Assembly (NCBI GenBank): GCA_028693355.1
Contig: JAQUVM010000015.1
Location: 1-34,508 of the forward strand
DNA: 34,508 bases
Reading direction: 5' to 3'
Source of the DNA: Burkholderiales bacterium
Lineage (GTDB): Bacteria > Pseudomonadota > Gammaproteobacteria > Burkholderiales > UBA11063
The notes beneath the pieces were generated by a model. It did not search any database. It was given only the letters and a program-made list of their open reading frames with translations, and was not told the origin of the DNA. The position numbers and the translations under genes were made by a program. Of this stretch, positions 17,311 through 26,452 are shown one piece after another. Position 1 is the stretch's first letter. Each line of letters starts with the position of its first letter.

Positions 17311-18822
17311 ATGAAAAAACATTGCTTATTTGCTATATTTGTAATATCTACAATAAATCAAGTATTTGCAGATAATAATACTGAATCAAACATAGTATTA
17401 ACTACCTCAAAAACCATAAAAGTAGAATCATCAATTGTACCAATCTTACAAAATCCAAGTGCATCATTTATTGGGTCTTATAATTACTTTCAAAACCCAT
17501 ATAACTGGATGTTATCAGGAGGTGGAACGTTACACTTAACAGAAAGTGAATATAATACCCAAAATTGGGCGGAGAAATTATTTACCGATGGTACATATAA
17601 TGTTTTTGCAGGAGTAACTTACAATCAATGGGATGGCCAATATGCCGCATCAGGTAAGTCCTACGGTGGGAATATCTTTGCTCAAACAGGTCAAATAAAT
17701 GGTTTCTCAGCTGGTGGTTTATTGTCTATAATGAATCCAATTGGTAGTTTTAATGATAAAGTCATAAACCCCATTACCCCAGGCAATCCAAATCGCTATT
17801 CATCTTATTACATACCAACATATAACTCAGTAACAATATCAGAAGCATTTATAGAATATCAATATAGTAACATTATTAATATTGACGTAGGGTATATTGC
17901 ATTTGATAATAGTCCTTGGCTTGCAGGTAATATGTATACTAATATGTTGACTGTTCCAACAACATATCAAGGTATTGGTATCAATGTCTATGCCGGAAAT
18001 GGGTGGATACTATCAGCACTTGGTTTCAATGCTGCACAATTTGGTGCTCAGCAAGGTTTCACAGGTCAAACCAATTATACATCATGGCTAAAAACTAATA
18101 ATGATTATTCAACAGGTTCAAATGGGACAGTCGCATTAGGCGCCAATTATACAGATAGTAGTGGAAAATACAATGCTCGATTATGGGGTTATCAATTTGA
18201 CAATTATGGTACATTATTATATGGTGATGGTAATATAAACTTCCCCGTTAATCAAAAACAATCTTTTAGCATTTCAGGACAATTAGGTACCAATCAGCAA
18301 TGGTTACAACAAAATAATTCAATTTCACAATCAATCAATGGGGGTAATATTCAAAGTTATATCGCTGGTATTAAAGCTGGTTTTACTTATGATCTATTCC
18401 AACTAAATCTTAGCGCAAATAGTATGTGGGGACCTAGTAACTCATACAATGGAGGCGCATTTGTTTCACCATATACACAATCATTACAAGTTGATCCATT
18501 ATATTCTGAAGCATGGTCATATAATATGGTAACAACTGGACAGCCTGGGAATATGTATAAAGTAGCAGGGCAATTTGCGCTTGGCAATTGGGGGACAAAT
18601 CTAATATTTCAACCAAATTATATCTATGTTTCCAATGACAATCTAGCAACTAATGGTCTACAAGAATTAGATTTGGTGTTAAACTACCCTATTCCACAAC
18701 TACGTGGGCTGTATTTATTTGGCGTATATGCACAACAGTGGTATAAACAAAATGCTTTAAATGTACCAAGTAATAATTATCAGCCAATTGAAATCCAATC
18801 TGGAATTTATTATACTTGGTAA
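17311..18822 (+). CDS. Outer-membrane beta-barrel protein, porin-like
   Basis: The 503-residue protein has a Sec signal peptide (cleavage near FA-DNN, residue 20) and a body of alternating polar/aromatic strands rich in Gly, Asn, Ser and Tyr. It ends in IQSGIYYTW; a C-terminal aromatic residue is the BAM recognition feature of outer-membrane barrels. I cannot assign a named family; length and pattern are compatible with OprD/carbohydrate-porin-like channels of roughly 16-18 strands. It lies divergent from a GH13 lipoprotein and a sugar permease, so passage of maltodextrins or similar is a reasonable inference. AGGAACAC precedes the ATG. A small secreted protein follows 14 bp later. Confidence 0.72.
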   Translation: MKKHCLFAIFVISTINQVFADNNTESNIVLTTSKTIKVESSIVPILQNPSASFIGSYNYFQNPYNWMLSGGGTLHLTESEYNTQNWAEKLFTDGTYNVFAGVTYNQWDGQYAASGKSYGGNIFAQTGQINGFSAGGLLSIMNPIGSFNDKVINPITPGNPNRYSSYYIPTYNSVTISEAFIEYQYSNIINIDVGYIAFDNSPWLAGNMYTNMLTVPTTYQGIGINVYAGNGWILSALGFNAAQFGAQQGFTGQTNYTSWLKTNNDYSTGSNGTVALGANYTDSSGKYNARLWGYQFDNYGTLLYGDGNINFPVNQKQSFSISGQLGTNQQWLQQNNSISQSINGGNIQSYIAGIKAGFTYDLFQLNLSANSMWGPSNSYNGGAFVSPYTQSLQVDPLYSEAWSYNMVTTGQPGNMYKVAGQFALGNWGTNLIFQPNYIYVSNDNLATNGLQELDLVLNYPIPQLRGLYLFGVYAQQWYKQNALNVPSNNYQPIEIQSGIYYTW

Positions 18823-18836
18823 AAAAGGAATCATTC

Positions 18837-19238
18837 ATGAAAAATTTATTAGCACTTCTTAGTGTATTATATGCTTCTACTTCATTGGCAATGAGTTCAG
18901 TAAATTTAGATATTTCAAACTATCATTGCAATGGCTTAAAACTTACATCGCAAATTACAGTAAATACTCTCACTACTCACTGTAAAGATGCAAAAGTTAT
19001 CATGCATGAAGAACCATCTGGAGGTATGTATGCAAATCGTGAGCCTGGAGGAGGAGATGCTATGACAATGATAGCACCAAACGGTGATACTGATTCTATA
19101 CTAGATCAAGTTAAATTTCACTCTGATAAAGGATCATACCTAGTTTGTTACTTTAATAGTAACAAACTGATTAAATGTAAAGCAACACCACCTACACAAG
19201 GAATTATAAATAAGCCAATAGCATCAACGATAAAATAA
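18837..19238 (+). CDS. Small secreted four-cysteine protein, unknown function
   Basis: I do not recognise this protein. It is 133 residues, with a Sec signal peptide (MKNLLALLSVLYASTSLA, cut after residue 18) and four cysteines (31, 49, 104, 114). A Gly-rich segment ANREPGGGDAM lies in the middle. ATG 18837 has AAGGA 7 nt upstream; the frame also runs back to a TTG at 18816 inside the barrel gene, without a ribosome site. It follows the barrel gene by 14 bp, so the two are probably co-transcribed and it may be a periplasmic partner in glucan use, but nothing in the sequence proves that. It converges with rnr with only 3 bp between stop codons. Confidence 0.7.
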   Translation: MKNLLALLSVLYASTSLAMSSVNLDISNYHCNGLKLTSQITVNTLTTHCKDAKVIMHEEPSGGMYANREPGGGDAMTMIAPNGDTDSILDQVKFHSDKGSYLVCYFNSNKLIKCKATPPTQGIINKPIASTIK

Positions 19239-19241
19239 TTT

Positions 19242-21377
19242 TTATTTATATGTATTGGCCAACTCCAAGTCAATGAATAGTTTATCCATATCAACGTTAG
19301 CAATAGCTACTTTGATGATATCACCGATTGAGTATTTAAAACCACTAGATTTGCCAATCAAAGCATGATGTACTTCATCAAAAATAAAATAATCACTACC
19401 TAATTCTGTTACATGAACTAGACCATCAATCATTAAGCTTGGTATAGTTACAAAAATCCCAAAACTTACAACACTCGTAATTACACCCTCAAATTCATCA
19501 TGAACATGTTTTTGTGCAAAGCGACATTTATAGTAACTATCTACTTTACGTGAAAGATTCTCTGCTCTTCGCTCACATAAACAAACTTGTTCTGCCATAT
19601 CTGCTATAGAGCGTAAATAACTATATCTTTTCTCAGCCAAAACTGCCTTACAAGCACGATGCACTAATAAATCTGGATATCGACGTATAGGCGATGTAAA
19701 ATGTAAATAACGTTCATAAGCCAGCCCAAAGTGTCCAATATTATCTGAAGCATATTCTGCTAATTGCATAGAGCGCAGTATATTTTGCTCAACTATTGGT
19801 GCATCAGTACGCTTACGAATAGAATCCACTAGTCTTTGATAATCTTTCGTAATTACAGTTTCTTGTTTAGCATCAAATTTGATAGCAAGACTATCTAAAT
19901 AACCTTTTAATGCTGTAAATTTTTTTTCACTTGGTCTGTCATGATTACGATATAAAGTTACGTGATTATGTTCATTTAAGAAATTTGCTACGGAAACATT
20001 GGCAGCTAACATACATTCTTCAATTAGCTTATGTGCTTCTTTACGCGAACGAGGAACTAGTTTTTCAACAGCACCATTTTCATCAAATTGGAAATATGGT
20101 TCGCTACTCTCAAACTCAACAGCTCCACGCTTAGCACGTGACTTTAACAAAGCTTTATAAACTAAATATAAAGCACTCATATTCGGAATAATATCACTAG
20201 GTGCTTCTTCTACTCCATCAATATATAACTGTGCTGTATCATAAGTTAAACGATGATGAGAGTATATGACAGCGTTTGCAACTTCATAATGAAGCATATC
20301 ACCATCTGCTGATATATCCATATGGCAAACCATTACCAAACGGCTAACATTTGGGTTTAAAGAGCATAATCCATTGGATAGTTTTTCTGGCAGCATAGGA
20401 ATAACACGTCGCGGGAAATAAATAGATGTACCACGATCAAATGCATCTATATCTAATGCAGAACCGTGCTTCACATAATGCGCTACATCTGCAATCGCAA
20501 CAGATAAAGAAAATGATCCATCTGGATTTGCTTCGCAATAAACCGCATCATCAAAATCACGAGCGTCTTCTCCATCAATTGTAATAAAAGGTAGTTGACG
20601 TAAATCTTGGCGACCATCCATATCATCTTCTGAAACTTCATCTGCTAAATCAGCAACATAATTTAGTGTTTCAGAGCTAAACTCTAATGGAACATTTGAT
20701 TCAATCAATACTTGCTCGATAAAAACTTTATCATCACCATCTTCGCCTAAAGTATTTATCATCTCAACTTTAAAATATGACTGCTTATCCATAGGATAGC
20801 TAACTACGCGAGTCTTATAAACTTCACCAAAATTTAAAACCTGATTAACGCCAATAATTATAACTGGATAATGTAATAAATGGTCATTATTACTAATTAG
20901 GTAATATTTATCTTTATATTGCTCTACTCTACCTACTAAATGTGTAATTTTATGTTTAATTACCTCAGTAATAACTCCTAATTGAGATCCATTTTTATCA
21001 ATACCATCATTAATTACCATTACTTCATCACCATCTATCGCATAATGATCTGACTCTTTCTTGATAATAATATTCTCTTTTGTTGCAACATCTGCTGCAA
21101 TACCGCCGCCATCTTTATTAGCCTTAAATACGCAAAGTCGTGAGCTTCTAATTAAACTTACTATATTATCGGCAGATATCTTTATTTCATTATGGCTAAC
21201 CATTTTCTTTAACATTTTTTTGAATTGAGCTTCTTCGTCTTTATCAATAGCCAAATGATAAATTAACTCAGAAATAGATAATGTTTTATGCTTTAGTAAT
21301 ATAGCTATTACATCAACGGGTAAAGGAAGGTTATTTATCATAATTTTCTTTAAAAAAGTCTTTAAAAAATGTATCAT
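19242..21377 (-). CDS. rnr: Ribonuclease R
   Basis: RNase R is a 3'-5' exoribonuclease that degrades structured RNA. The 711-residue protein has an N-terminal winged-helix segment (about 15-75, [16 protein letters not shown]), cold-shock domains, the RNB domain with [13 protein letters not shown] (D268, D274, D276 and D277 match the E. coli catalytic aspartates), [16 protein letters not shown], and a C-terminal S1 domain starting [16 protein letters not shown]. It stops directly after S1, lacking the lysine-rich tail of the 813-residue E. coli enzyme. The first ATG overlaps the folD stop in an ATGA arrangement; ATG 21341 (M13), with AAAGAAA upstream, is an alternative. It is the last gene of the DUF1841-folD-rnr set. 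Confidence 0.95.
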   Translation of the reverse strand: MIHFLKTFLKKIMINNLPLPVDVIAILLKHKTLSISELIYHLAIDKDEEAQFKKMLKKMVSHNEIKISADNIVSLIRSSRLCVFKANKDGGGIAADVATKENIIIKKESDHYAIDGDEVMVINDGIDKNGSQLGVITEVIKHKITHLVGRVEQYKDKYYLISNNDHLLHYPVIIIGVNQVLNFGEVYKTRVVSYPMDKQSYFKVEMINTLGEDGDDKVFIEQVLIESNVPLEFSSETLNYVADLADEVSEDDMDGRQDLRQLPFITIDGEDARDFDDAVYCEANPDGSFSLSVAIADVAHYVKHGSALDIDAFDRGTSIYFPRRVIPMLPEKLSNGLCSLNPNVSRLVMVCHMDISADGDMLHYEVANAVIYSHHRLTYDTAQLYIDGVEEAPSDIIPNMSALYLVYKALLKSRAKRGAVEFESSEPYFQFDENGAVEKLVPRSRKEAHKLIEECMLAANVSVANFLNEHNHVTLYRNHDRPSEKKFTALKGYLDSLAIKFDAKQETVITKDYQRLVDSIRKRTDAPIVEQNILRSMQLAEYASDNIGHFGLAYERYLHFTSPIRRYPDLLVHRACKAVLAEKRYSYLRSIADMAEQVCLCERRAENLSRKVDSYYKCRFAQKHVHDEFEGVITSVVSFGIFVTIPSLMIDGLVHVTELGSDYFIFDEVHHALIGKSSGFKYSIGDIIKVAIANVDMDKLFIDLELANTYK

Positions 21378-22228
21378 TTGCTTTTTAGATAGATACTTAA
21401 AGTATTTTTTAATAGCATTGCAATTGTCATTGGTCCTACGCCTCCTGGTACTGGAGTTATATGTGAGGCACGTTTTGCTGCTGCTTCATAGTCCACATCA
21501 CCACATAGTTTACCATCTGCCAAACGATTGATACCTACATCAATCACAATTGCTCCATCTTTTATCCAGTCTCCCTGAACAAAGTTTGGAAGACCAACAG
21601 CTGCAACAACTATATCAGCATCTGCTACTAATTCAGAAGTATTTCTTGTTTTACTATTACAAACTGTAACAGTAGCACCACGATTCATTAACTCTAGTGC
21701 CATAGGACGACCAACTATATTTGAAGCCCCAATAATTACGGCATGTTTGCCAAAATAATTAGTTTTTATACTATCTAACATATACATTACACCATGTGGT
21801 GTACATGGGCAAACATTTGGATCCTTAAGTGCAAGAGAGCCCATATTATATCGATGAAAACCATCTACATCTTTAGATGGACTTATTGTGTCAATAATTA
21901 TTTTACTATCCAAATGCTTTGGTAAAGGTAATTGTACTAAAATACCATCAACGTCTTTATCGTCATTTAATTTTTCAACTAATGTAATTAATTCATTTTG
22001 AGTCGTATCTGCAGCTAAGACATATTCAAATGAAGTAAATCCAACTTTTTGACACGCATTTTTTTTATTACGTACATAAACCTGTGATGCAGGATCTTCA
22101 CCTACTAATACCACAGCTAAAGAAGGTACTCTTTTACCACTTTTATTAATATCACTAACTTTATTTGCTATATCTTTCAGAATTTCCTCTGATAATAATT
22201 TCCCACTAATAACTTTACTTAATTCCAT
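21374..22228 (-). CDS. folD: Bifunctional methylene-THF dehydrogenase / methenyl-THF cyclohydrolase
   Basis: FolD interconverts 5,10-methylene- and 10-formyl-tetrahydrofolate with NADP+, feeding purine and formyl-Met synthesis. The 284-residue length is normal. The catalytic lysine sits in YVRNKKNAC (K55). Also present are [19 protein letters not shown], the nucleotide-binding [10 protein letters not shown] and the C-terminal [10 protein letters not shown]. It overlaps rnr by 4 bp (ATGA) and lies 54 bp after the DUF1841 gene. Another folate gene, 5-formyl-THF cyclo-ligase, is elsewhere in the window at 32855-33409. Confidence 0.97.
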   Translation of the reverse strand: MELSKVISGKLLSEEILKDIANKVSDINKSGKRVPSLAVVLVGEDPASQVYVRNKKNACQKVGFTSFEYVLAADTTQNELITLVEKLNDDKDVDGILVQLPLPKHLDSKIIIDTISPSKDVDGFHRYNMGSLALKDPNVCPCTPHGVMYMLDSIKTNYFGKHAVIIGASNIVGRPMALELMNRGATVTVCNSKTRNTSELVADADIVVAAVGLPNFVQGDWIKDGAIVIDVGINRLADGKLCGDVDYEAAAKRASHITPVPGGVGPMTIAMLLKNTLSIYLKSK

Positions 22229-22282
22229 TTATTTTTCTCTTAATATTTTTCTTAATTCAACTCTAGTTGAAATGCCACAAAT

Positions 22283-22714
22283 TTAATTACCTAATTTTTT
22301 ATTAAGGCAACTTAAATATACTTGTGGGTCTGGCTGCATATTATTATATTGTGCTTGCCATACCATTTCAGCTAAACAATCCATAACTTCATGAGCAGCG
22401 TCATGTTCATTACCATATTTTTTGCATAAACCTAAATAAAGGTCTTTAATTCCAAATGGCTGATTAATTGAAAGTTGTTCCAAAATAGACACGTGCATAC
22501 TCATATGCAAAAATGGATTAGTTTCACCAGATTCAGGGACCCAATTTTGCCCTAAGTATTTATCTCGGTTACCTAATACGAGATGATACTCTGGATGCTC
22601 TAAAATAATACTGTAAGCAATCTTTTCTAAATCAGTTAAATTTTGATTATTTTGACCTTTTTCAAAGGTATCAAAGAAAAAATTACGTACATCACTAACA
22701 CTTGGATTAAACAT
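22283..22714 (-). CDS. DUF1841 family protein
   Basis: The 143-residue protein matches DUF1841, a family of unknown function that I associate chiefly with betaproteobacteria and some gammaproteobacteria. Diagnostic blocks are MFNPSVSDVRNFFFD at the start, ETNPFLHMSMHVSILEQLSI near residue 63, and AAHEVMDCLAEMVWQAQ near 105. The conserved His and Cys residues recall a metal or redox site, but that is speculation. No signal peptide or membrane span. It heads a minus-strand set with folD (54 bp) and rnr. A -10 match (TATAAT on minus) is at 22746-22751. Confidence 0.87.
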   Translation of the reverse strand: MFNPSVSDVRNFFFDTFEKGQNNQNLTDLEKIAYSIILEHPEYHLVLGNRDKYLGQNWVPESGETNPFLHMSMHVSILEQLSINQPFGIKDLYLGLCKKYGNEHDAAHEVMDCLAEMVWQAQYNNMQPDPQVYLSCLNKKLGN

Positions 22715-22745
22715 ATATACTTTGCATCTTTCAATTTTGGACTTT

Positions 22746-22751
22746 ATTATA
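22746..22751 (-). promoter_or_regulatory. Candidate -10 of the DUF1841-folD-rnr set
   Basis: A perfect TATAAT on the minus strand lies 31 bp before the ATG at 22714. I see no -35 or TGN extension, so the call rests on the hexamer and its position. Confidence 0.35.
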
Positions 22752-22902
22752 CTCTCAAAATACTATTAATATGCCTGTAAATTTCATAGAGTTCTTTATC
22801 GGTATTCCTAGTCCATAATAGAAATACCTCAAGCATATAAAACATATTTAATATATAGTTGCTTATTATATCATTTACTAGCTAACTAATCTTACATCAA
22901 AA

Positions 22903-22948
22903 TAAAAAACCCCACATCAATACTGTATTTACGGTACTCACGTGGGGT
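22903..22948 (-). terminator. Rho-independent terminator of the peptide transporter gene
   Basis: On the minus strand ACCCCAC pairs with GTGGGGT (22909-22915 with 22942-22948). An inner 6-bp stem (22921-22926 with 22931-22936, one G-U) is separated by a 5+5 internal loop, and a T6 tract follows. It begins 24 bp after the transporter stop codon. Confidence 0.85.
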
Positions 22949-22972
22949 ATACTTTTATTAACTAAATATAAA

Positions 22973-24463
22973 TTAACGAATTTGTGCAGTAACTTCAGTC
23001 ATAGTTTTAGCTAACTTTTTGACAAAAAACAAAAACACAATTGCTAATATAGTTGAACCAATTCCTAATGCCCAAAATAATTTTTCATAAGCATATAGCG
23101 ATTGTATATTATCGACTACCTTTGAATCATCAATTGTGGCATATCCAGATATGATACCACCAATTTTTTGACCAAATGCTGTAGTTACAAACCATGCACC
23201 TTGAGCAAATCCACCTAGGCGACTTGGTATAAGCTTAGATACCATAGCCAATCCAATTGCAGAGATTAATAACTCACCTAATGAGTATAAGCCATAACCT
23301 AAAAATAACCAAAGCATCGATATCTGACCATTATCATCATGTAATATACAAGTAGCAGCTAATAATATGTACGCTAACCCACAAACAAGAGTTCCACTTG
23401 CAAATTTGGCAGGAATAGAAATTGGATTGCCCTTATTTTCACAATTTACATACCAAGTAGCTAAAATTGGTGATAAAGCAAAAATATAAAACGGATTGAA
23501 GCTTTGTGTTACTAAAGGTGGAATAGTTACACCTAAGAAATCAGTACGTACATTATGAACTGCAAACAGAACTAACGATGTGGACATTTGCATATACAAT
23601 AACCAAAAGAATACTGATTGCATTAATAAAACAAAAGCTAAAAGCATCCCAGTTTTTTCAACCTTTGTTGGAGTCGTAGCTCTAATAATAAAAAATATAA
23701 CTGCAGTAAAAGCAGCAACAGAAAACAAAATGATTCTTGATAAATGAGGATCTTTTAATAAATTACCAACAAAATAAGCTGAAGCTAATGCAACGATAGC
23801 AACTACTAATACAAGTGAGTTTTTTACTAATACACTTCCTTCTTTACCTGTTTGATTATCATTTTTAACAAAATGGCTTCTAAAAATAAAGTATAAGACT
23901 AAAGCTATCAACATACCACCACCACATAGACCAATACCTGCACCATATGAATAATGTTCCGCTACGATTGGAACTAAAATCATACTAACAAAACTACCTA
24001 AATTTATTGACATATAAAAATAAGTAAATGCAGAGTCAATACGTGGATCTCCAGGCTCAAAACAGCGGCTTACGAAATTACCAGCATTAGTTTTAAATAA
24101 AACATTTCCAACTACAATCATACCCATACCCCAATATAAAGCACTTATATCAGTTGTAAAAGCAAAACTACTATAGCCTATCATTAAAAATACAATACCT
24201 AAGACATAAGATCTTCTTAACCCTAATACCTTATCGCCTAAAATGCCACCTATAAGCATCAATCCGTACATAATACCAGAAAAAGAACTAAATAAATCTG
24301 TAGCCTCTGACTCTTTTAGGCCAAATTTTTGAATAAAAAACAAGACCGCTACTGATTGCAATCCGTAAAATGCAAAACGTTCCCAAAATTCAACCATAAA
24401 AATTGGATAAAAAGATTTTGGCATATTCCAAAAGCCATTTTTAACTTGACGTGAAGATGTCAT
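22973..24463 (-). CDS. POT/PTR family proton-coupled di/tripeptide transporter
   Basis: This 496-residue inner-membrane carrier belongs to the proton-dependent oligopeptide transporter family (DtpA/DtpB-like). The ExxER proton motif is in VEFWERFAFYG (near residue 25). GGILGDKVLGLRR follows helix 2, and the PTR2 signature appears as FTYFYMSINLGSF near residue 145. About 14 hydrophobic spans can be traced, as in bacterial POT carriers. AGGGA precedes the ATG by 8 nt. It stands alone, with a terminator just downstream and 197 bp upstream; a weak extended -10-like TGTTAAAAT (minus, 24491-24499) precedes it. Peptide specificity cannot be read. Confidence 0.93.
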   Translation of the reverse strand: MTSSRQVKNGFWNMPKSFYPIFMVEFWERFAFYGLQSVAVLFFIQKFGLKESEATDLFSSFSGIMYGLMLIGGILGDKVLGLRRSYVLGIVFLMIGYSSFAFTTDISALYWGMGMIVVGNVLFKTNAGNFVSRCFEPGDPRIDSAFTYFYMSINLGSFVSMILVPIVAEHYSYGAGIGLCGGGMLIALVLYFIFRSHFVKNDNQTGKEGSVLVKNSLVLVVAIVALASAYFVGNLLKDPHLSRIILFSVAAFTAVIFFIIRATTPTKVEKTGMLLAFVLLMQSVFFWLLYMQMSTSLVLFAVHNVRTDFLGVTIPPLVTQSFNPFYIFALSPILATWYVNCENKGNPISIPAKFASGTLVCGLAYILLAATCILHDDNGQISMLWLFLGYGLYSLGELLISAIGLAMVSKLIPSRLGGFAQGAWFVTTAFGQKIGGIISGYATIDDSKVVDNIQSLYAYEKLFWALGIGSTILAIVFLFFVKKLAKTMTEVTAQIR

Positions 24464-24660
24464 AATTAGTCCCTAAAAAAACTTAGTGAAATTTTAACAC
24501 AGCATCCAATAAGATAGTTATGTAAGTTCTTGCTAACAAAAGATTCCCAGATAAACACTCTATTGACTTTTATTTAAGCAATACAGCACATTACACCAAA
24601 AACACCTCAAAATAAACTAGAAATAAATTAGCATTTAAGCAAAAAATAGTTGCAGATTAG

Positions 24661-25821
24661 CTACAGTAGATAACTTTTATCAAAATTGCTAAATCCTATC
24701 CAGTCAGATTGTGAAATGCCCTTGCTGAACCCACATACTTTAAATAAATCACCCATTTCATTTTGTGAAATTAATTTATTAACTTGATTAGATATCTGTA
24801 AATATTGACTATCACTAATAGTTGACTTCAGATTTGATAACATATCTACCAGACCACAGTTAATTAGAAAACTCCCCTGATTAGTATATCCAATAAGCTC
24901 TAATCCAGACTGTATACCGCTTAGTGCAATATTCGTCCAATTTACGCTTGTTGTTATATCAATTAGTCCTGGATACATCAACACATCATCAATCACGTGC
25001 TGACGAAAGAAACCACGTAAAGAACCACGAACTTTATGTGGGTGGTAATATTCTTTTTCTCCAACTCCATAATCAATAAAAATTAATGCGCCTCGCTTTA
25101 AGGTATGTGAAATTGAATTTATAAACGCTTTATTTTGCAAATGTATCTCTGTTAAATAATCATGATAGTCTAAATTTAAATCTAATACATACTCTTTAGA
25201 AATCTCATTTAATTTATATGTATCATAAGCAAATTTATCATCTCGTATCGTTACACCAACACCATGAGCAATACCATTATCAAAGGATATTAAATCACAT
25301 GGTTGGGCATCTAAAACTTCATTCGCAAAAATTATACCCTCAAAATTAGAAGGTAAAGCATCTAACCATATTACTTTATGTAAATATTGAGGAACCTTAT
25401 TTTCAATTGTTTCTTTTTGCCAACTCTTTAAATTTGCACTTAGCTCTAGGATATAATACTTATCAATAATATCGCCCATTGCAATTAAAATATCGCTCGC
25501 TAATTTACCATTTCCTGCACCAATCTCCATCACATTAGCATGAACTCCAAAAGAAAAAATTTCATTCATTTGTGTTGCCAGCATATGTCCAAATAAATTC
25601 GAAACTAACGGAGCTGTAATGAAGTCGCCCTTAGCACCAAATTTAAATAAAGGATTACTATAATAACCAATTTTTGGATAATATAAAGCTAGTTCCATAT
25701 AACGACTAAATGGAATATTGCCATTGCTATCGTATATTTCTTTTTTTATAATATTTTGTAATTGATAGGTGAGCTCTGACTCTTCATCGCTTAAATTTTC
25801 AAATAACTGGTTAATTTCCAT
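24661..25821 (-). CDS. SAM-dependent methyltransferase, MidA/NDUFAF7 family (PF02636)
   Basis: The 386-residue protein matches the family of mitochondrial NDUFAF7, an arginine methyltransferase needed for complex I assembly; the bacterial role is not settled. Marks are IPFSRYMELALYYPKIGYYS near residue 38, GDFITAPLVSNLFG, the SAM motif NVMEIGAGNGKLASDI near 97, and IIFANEVLDAQPCDL near 165. I prefer ATG 25821, with AGG 8 nt upstream; ATG 25827 two codons earlier is possible but has AGG only 2 nt away. Either start lies inside the end of the PLD gene. It is the third gene of a minus-strand overlapping set with PAP2 and PLD. Confidence 0.9.
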   Translation of the reverse strand: MEINQLFENLSDEESELTYQLQNIIKKEIYDSNGNIPFSRYMELALYYPKIGYYSNPLFKFGAKGDFITAPLVSNLFGHMLATQMNEIFSFGVHANVMEIGAGNGKLASDILIAMGDIIDKYYILELSANLKSWQKETIENKVPQYLHKVIWLDALPSNFEGIIFANEVLDAQPCDLISFDNGIAHGVGVTIRDDKFAYDTYKLNEISKEYVLDLNLDYHDYLTEIHLQNKAFINSISHTLKRGALIFIDYGVGEKEYYHPHKVRGSLRGFFRQHVIDDVLMYPGLIDITTSVNWTNIALSGIQSGLELIGYTNQGSFLINCGLVDMLSNLKSTISDSQYLQISNQVNKLISQNEMGDLFKVCGFSKGISQSDWIGFSNFDKSYLL

Positions 25822-26452
25822 TTTCATTACCTACTTTTACTTTATAACCCTTCTTAGTCATAAATTCATCACGTGAAATTGCTAGTTGCCAATTATGGAA
25901 CCAATCCTCTGTATAAAGTTTTGCTAACTCGGGGTTATTTCTTATTATCAAAACGTTTTCTGCATTTTTTTCTTCCGCAGCTTTAGTAAAATTAAATGAA
26001 CCAGTTATTACTGTTTTATCATCAATTATCATCACTTTATCGTGATATATAGCATGTTTTATATCAATTCGCATATCAAAACCAAGATTAGCAAAAAATG
26101 TAGCTGAGCTATATTTTTGAGTAACTTGAGATTTATCTAAAATAATTTTTATCTCTAAACCCTGCTTCTTTTTATTTAATAACGCTTTTGCAATATCTTT
26201 TGAAGTAAAATTATACGCAGAAACTAAAATAGTTTTTTGGGCTTCATTAATAGCTTTAATAATTGTACTTGTTGCGCCATTTTTTGGACTAAAAGCAACC
26301 TCTATAGTACCGGTTGCCTTGACAATAGTTGGAGTAGGTGAACCTTTTTCACCAAACAAATTATGTAACTTAGTTAAAAAATCTTCATTTGCAAAAACAC
26401 TACCTATAGCAATAAGTGATACGACGAACAGAGCAGATAACTTACTTTTCAT
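25811..26452 (-). CDS. Secreted phospholipase D-family nuclease-like protein, single HKD motif
   Basis: This 213-residue protein has a Sec signal peptide (cut near VFA-NED, residue 21) and one complete HKD motif, IYHDKVMIIDDKTVITGSFNFT (H137, K139, D144, then the GSxNFT strand). A single HKD in a roughly 190-residue mature protein is the layout of the Nuc-type endonucleases, which form the active site as a dimer; classical phospholipases D carry two motifs. So a periplasmic nuclease or phosphodiesterase is likelier than a lipase, but the substrate is unproven. Its start overlaps the PAP2 gene by 11 bp, and its end overlaps the methyltransferase by 11-17 bp. Confidence 0.88.
   Translation of the reverse strand: MKSKLSALFVVSLIAIGSVFANEDFLTKLHNLFGEKGSPTPTIVKATGTIEVAFSPKNGATSTIIKAINEAQKTILVSAYNFTSKDIAKALLNKKKQGLEIKIILDKSQVTQKYSSATFFANLGFDMRIDIKHAIYHDKVMIIDDKTVITGSFNFTKAAEEKNAENVLIIRNNPELAKLYTEDWFHNWQLAISRDEFMTKKGYKVKVGNENGN

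Noticed and set aside
18387..18649. Two overlapping minus-strand frames inside the barrel gene
   Set aside because: Shadows of a gene with a clear signal peptide and C-terminal barrel signal.
22801..22828. GGTATT...AATACC inverted repeat downstream of the peptide transporter
   Set aside because: Only six paired bases with an interrupted inner stem, and a strong terminator already exists at 22903-22948.
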